6,935 nucleotides of DNA from Candidatus Woesearchaeota archaeon (GTDB lineage: Archaea > Nanobdellota > Nanobdellia > Woesearchaeales > WJIZ01). The translations under genes and the position numbers were made by a program. Every line of letters begins with the position of its first letter. Within the stretch, counting starts at the first letter, position 1. Shown here in pieces: positions 4,121-6,935 of this stretch. The stretch covers positions 1 to 6,935 of the forward strand of contig JAGVXW010000062.1 in assembly GCA_018303575.1 (NCBI GenBank), in the 5' to 3' direction. Below the pieces are notes generated by a model. It worked only from the letters and a program-made list of their open reading frames with translations, ran no database searches and had not been told where the DNA came from.

Positions 4121-5875
4121 TTCAAACGCCAGTTCCAGAAACAGCGCGTCGCTCCAGGCTTGATTGAGGCACCCTCCCGGCTCCTGTTCCGCGGCGGAGC
4201 TTAACTCGGAATGCGCACCTGAAAATCCCTGCCAAAGAATGTCGCGGACGCTCGCGTTGGTGATGGCGTCGACATATTTCTTGTATTTCCTTGCGTTCAA
4301 GCGATGCAAAACCAGGGCGGCGAGATTGTTCAGCCAGTACCAGGAGTCTCCATTATGGTAGCTCTCGGGCCGCTCGCCGGTGTGCCGATCCCTGTATCGC
4401 CTATCCGTCTTGTCTATGGTCGCCAGCCCGCCCCAGGGAAGCCACAAGCGAGGAAGCGCCTTGTCGAAGCACCGCTCCCACTCTTTTGCCGAAAGAAAAT
4501 TAGGATAGATGTAGGCCGCGAGAAAGATGTTCGGCCGGATGGTTCCGTCTTCAGCCGAGTCCCGCAGTTTCCCTTCATGCCAGAAGAGCTGCCTGGTTTT
4601 TTTCAAAAGCTTCTCCTTCAAGTCCGCGTACACTTTTTTCTTCGTGAGACGATAGAGAACATCATACAGGCGAAGCCGCTGCGCCTGCAACTCAATGGGA
4701 GAAGCGCCTCGGTCGATGGAATCCATCCAAGTGGTTTTGTTTTCGCAGGTCGCCAAATGGTTTTGTGTATGCCTCTGGAACAGGCCGGAAGCGGCTTTCT
4801 CGAGCAGCTCAATCATCTCCTCCAGTTCTCGTCTTTTGAAAAATCTGGAATGCGCCTTCTGTTTCTCAAGCGCGGAAAGCAATTCCTCCAGCCGCAGGCA
4901 AAGCCATCCGAAAGCGTCTGCTGAGACGATTCCGCCTTCCTTGCTTAAGAGTGTTCCATCAGGCTGGATTGCTTTGAGATAGCGCAGCAAAATCTCCTTC
5001 GCCAAGGCGTATTTTTTTTTGAGGATCAGCGCGCGGACACTGATCAGCGTGTCCCTGCTCCATTCCTGGAAAAACCAGGGAAGGCCGGCGTAGATTCGTG
5101 AATCGTGGATGAGTCCGGAGAGCGCGTCGGAAGCGCATTGTGCGGCGAGCGCAAGATGGTCGGGAAGATGAAGCAGCGGAGGTTGATGCTGAACCTGCAT
5201 TTTTTTGAGGCTTCGTTCCGTCTTTTCGCACGCGTGGATCGCTTCCTGCGCGTTAGAGCCGACTCCAAGGACGAGGGTGTCGGTGGTTGCGGTGAGCGCA
5301 TGGAACACAAATCTCGAGAACGGAGGGCTGTTGCGCCGCTCGTCGAAGGGAAAACGCCGTTCGGCCCATCCCCGGACAATCTCAGGCTGGCCGTTGCAGG
5401 AAACTGCGATGTATATTTTGTACTCTTCAGCGCCCGAACTCGGATCCTCCCGGGAATCCGCGCGCTTGATGAAGGAGACAAGGAGATGCTTCCCTTCGCG
5501 TGCCACAGCATACTCGCGTCCCCACTGCCTCTGGTCGTAGGGATGCTTCACGTCAAAAAGCACCTTCATCTCCTGCGGCGAAGAAAGCGCGCAGGCAAGG
5601 CCGTCAACGCCTTCCGGCATCAGGAGGCGCTGTGAGAACGGGCCCCTCTGCAGGGCGATGGAGCCATTCTCGTTGCGGAGCCCCGAAACAGGAGGGTGGA
5701 GCTGGATGTCGTCGAGAATCTTCAGCATCTTTCCGCCGACAGGCACGAACCATCCGCGATATTTGCTTTCGATGCCGAAGCAGCAGAACGCTCCAGTGCC
5801 GTTGGAGAGGGAAAAGCCGAGATCTTTCGTTTGTGACGCGGCTGTGTGCGTTCCGAAGGAAGTGGAAGTGTTCAT
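4085..5875 (-). CDS. Amylo-alpha-1,6-glucosidase (glycogen debranching enzyme, GH133-like)
   Basis: A 596-aa cytosolic enzyme that should hydrolyse alpha-1,6 branch points of glycogen-like glucans. The N-terminal beta-rich domain (about 20-225) contains the G-A-F-x-x-F-G and S-K-Y-R-G-W-F (37-43) region of debranching enzyme N-domains. The C-terminal (alpha/alpha)6 catalytic domain (about 240-590) shows YAGLPWFFQEWSRDTLIS (262-279), TWMDS (382-386), RPN (447-449), G-G-L-A-T-I (482-487), HTGERPESYHNGDSWYWLNN (498-517) and GGCLNQAWSDA (567-577). Deviations from the usual pattern as I remember it are TWMDS for TWMDA, YHNGDSWYW for YHNGTVWPW, and a shortened loop after TWMDS. All acidic landmark residues are present, so it is probably active. 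The upstream gene is a PfkB kinase. An A9 run (5012-5020) encodes three lysines. Confidence 0.93.
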   Translation of the reverse strand: MNTSTSFGTHTAASQTKDLGFSLSNGTGAFCCFGIESKYRGWFVPVGGKMLKILDDIQLHPPVSGLRNENGSIALQRGPFSQRLLMPEGVDGLACALSSPQEMKVLFDVKHPYDQRQWGREYAVAREGKHLLVSFIKRADSREDPSSGAEEYKIYIAVSCNGQPEIVRGWAERRFPFDERRNSPPFSRFVFHALTATTDTLVLGVGSNAQEAIHACEKTERSLKKMQVQHQPPLLHLPDHLALAAQCASDALSGLIHDSRIYAGLPWFFQEWSRDTLISVRALILKKKYALAKEILLRYLKAIQPDGTLLSKEGGIVSADAFGWLCLRLEELLSALEKQKAHSRFFKRRELEEMIELLEKAASGLFQRHTQNHLATCENKTTWMDSIDRGASPIELQAQRLRLYDVLYRLTKKKVYADLKEKLLKKTRQLFWHEGKLRDSAEDGTIRPNIFLAAYIYPNFLSAKEWERCFDKALPRLWLPWGGLATIDKTDRRYRDRHTGERPESYHNGDSWYWLNNLAALVLHRLNARKYKKYVDAITNASVRDILWQGFSGAHSELSSAAEQEPGGCLNQAWSDALFLELAFELADKRGHKHFK

Positions 5876-5903
5876 GCCTCTTTTTCAGATGAAAGGGAAT
5901 GAT

Positions 5904-5914
5904 GATTTTAAAAG
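5904..5914 (-). promoter_or_regulatory. TATA-like box of the debranching enzyme gene
   Basis: On the minus strand CTTTTAAAATC (reading 5914 to 5904) centres about 34 bases upstream of the start codon at 5875. Transcription would begin near 5884, giving a leader of roughly nine bases that contains only the weak purine run AAGAGG. It lies in the 54-base gap after the PfkB gene, so the debranching gene can be expressed separately from the kinase. Confidence 0.5.
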
Positions 5915-5929
5915 CATTATGGAAGCTTC

Positions 5930-6925
5930 TCAGCGGATCTTCGAGCGCCGCACCCTGACCGGATGCCTCTTGAGGATGGCTGTGGCCTCCCTGAGCGTGA
6001 GGAGCTTGTTCTTGGCGCCGTGATGCGTGATGACAGATTCCGCGTTCGTGGTGGCGAGGGCGAGGGAATAGGCGACGTCAGCGCCGAGGAGAAGCCCTGC
6101 GAGGAAGGTCGAGGCGAACGCGTCTCCGGCTCCTGTCGTTTCGATGATTTTCACGCGATGCGTGGGGGCGAAGTAGAGAGTCCCGTCATGGCTGCAGTGC
6201 GCGCCGCTCTTCCCGTCGGTGATCACGACATATTCCGGGCCAAGGGCGTGCATCCTTTTTGAGGCCTCCTGGACCGTTCCCTTTCCGACGATCGCCTCCG
6301 CCTCCTCCTTGTTCAGCACCAGCACCGTTGTTGCGGACAGCACCGCTTTCAGGTAGCCGGCCCCTTTCTCCGCAAGGTAGGAGCTGGGATTGAAGGCGAC
6401 CCTGATGCCTGATTTTTTCGCGAAGCGCGCTAATTCCTCAAGGACAGCGAAGCTGCCTTCCATCATCGCGGAAAAGTAGAACCATCTTGCCTTGAGAGCC
6501 GACTTTTTTACATCTTTCGGCCTCAGTTCGTTGTTCACGCCCTTGTAGGTGAGGATCGTGCGGTCGTGCTCGATGCTGTCGAGGATGATGGAGTAGCCGG
6601 TCTGCCCTTTTTTCCTCACGACGAAGCTGGTGTCGACATGTTCCTGCCTGAGCCCCCTCAGGATGAGATTGGAATTGTCGTCCTCCCCGAGGCAGCCGAG
6701 ATAGGCCGAGTGCAGCCCAAGCCGGGAGAGCGAGACAGCGACATTCGTGCCCCCGCCTCCGGTGGTGAAATCCAGTTCATGGATGAGGATCTTCCCGCCG
6801 ACAGGATACGCGAGGAGCTTTTCCGCCTTCCCTCTCTTCGGCGTGCGGATGCTCACCAGCTCGGAGAACTCCGTCTGGGCGAAGACGTCCACGGTCGAGC
6901 TGCCGACGCAGATGACATCGAACAT
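5930..6925 (-). CDS. PfkB-family carbohydrate/nucleoside kinase
   Basis: A 331-aa ribokinase-fold kinase using ATP to phosphorylate a sugar, sugar phosphate or nucleoside. It opens with F2-D-V-I-C-V-G-S-S-T-V-D, the usual substrate-site strand. The first PfkB signature is T-G-G-G-G-T-N-V-A (55-63) and the second is E-T-T-G-A-G-D-A-F (262-270), in which G265-A-G forms the anion hole and D268 is the catalytic base. NKEEAE (205-210) is the conserved nucleotide-lid region. R122-T-I-L-T-Y-K-G-V-N-N-E shapes the substrate lid as in sugar/adenosine kinases, but the substrate cannot be fixed. Length is normal. The start at 6925 is preceded by GAGG within the last ten bases of the window. The basic tail (RVRRSKIR) is unusual. 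Its partner may be the downstream debranching enzyme. Confidence 0.92.
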   Translation of the reverse strand: MFDVICVGSSTVDVFAQTEFSELVSIRTPKRGKAEKLLAYPVGGKILIHELDFTTGGGGTNVAVSLSRLGLHSAYLGCLGEDDNSNLILRGLRQEHVDTSFVVRKKGQTGYSIILDSIEHDRTILTYKGVNNELRPKDVKKSALKARWFYFSAMMEGSFAVLEELARFAKKSGIRVAFNPSSYLAEKGAGYLKAVLSATTVLVLNKEEAEAIVGKGTVQEASKRMHALGPEYVVITDGKSGAHCSHDGTLYFAPTHRVKIIETTGAGDAFASTFLAGLLLGADVAYSLALATTNAESVITHHGAKNKLLTLREATAILKRHPVRVRRSKIR

Positions 6926-6935
6926 ACCGCCTCTT

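Noticed and set aside
4304..4924. 206-codon + strand open frame inside the debranching enzyme region
   Set aside because: It lies wholly antisense to conserved catalytic motifs of the enzyme and shows no domain of its own.

Overview
The window is compact archaeal DNA. Archaeal/eukaryotic-type information genes (eL43/L37Ae, RNA polymerase subunit P, KEOPS Pcc1, prefoldin beta, UPF0147), AT-rich TATA-like boxes before several transcription units, and a tRNA gene without encoded CCA but with a bulge-helix-bulge intron all point that way. The short class III signal-peptide protein (KKGLSPLVAT...), the SpoIIM-family protein and the very tight gene packing resemble genomes of DPANN archaea of the Woesearchaeota/Pacearchaeota kind. 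That lineage call is an inference, not proven here. No ribosomal RNA, CRISPR array, transposase or integrase is visible.

Positions 1-352 are non-coding. They hold a GC-rich terminator-like hairpin (21-44), a TATA box (111-120) and a tRNA-Pro(UGG) gene (149-239). The tRNA is interrupted in its T-loop by a 16-nt intron (210-225) set in a textbook bulge-helix-bulge fold. The following 113-nt spacer carries perfect inverted repeats that pair with the tRNA acceptor strands and with each other, so several mutually exclusive folds are possible just upstream of the first protein gene. I see no clear separate promoter there, so the tRNA and the protein operon may share one transcript.

Positions 353-1501 (+) form a five-gene housekeeping operon: rpl37ae, rpoP, pcc1, pfdB and a UPF0147 gene, joined by overlaps or 1-nt gaps. 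These act in translation, transcription, tRNA t6A modification and protein folding.

Positions 1506-2350 (-) form a small envelope operon. Two adjacent small three-helix membrane proteins look like tandem paralogues. They are followed by an 85-aa protein with a pilin/archaellin-type signal segment and a SHOCT-like C-terminal helical hairpin. The operon converges on the housekeeping operon with only 4 bp between stop codons.

A 72-bp divergent promoter region (2351-2422) separates it from an EamA/DMT transporter (2423-3271, +) and a SpoIIM-family membrane protein (3311-4120, +).

Positions 4085-6925 (-) encode a PfkB-family sugar/nucleoside kinase and then a GH133-type glycogen debranching enzyme (amylo-alpha-1,6-glucosidase). 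The debranching gene has its own TATA-like box, and its 3' end overlaps that of the SpoIIM gene by 36 bp. The two suggest local alpha-glucan/sugar metabolism. The most unusual part of the window is the intron-bearing tRNA and its self-complementary trailer.
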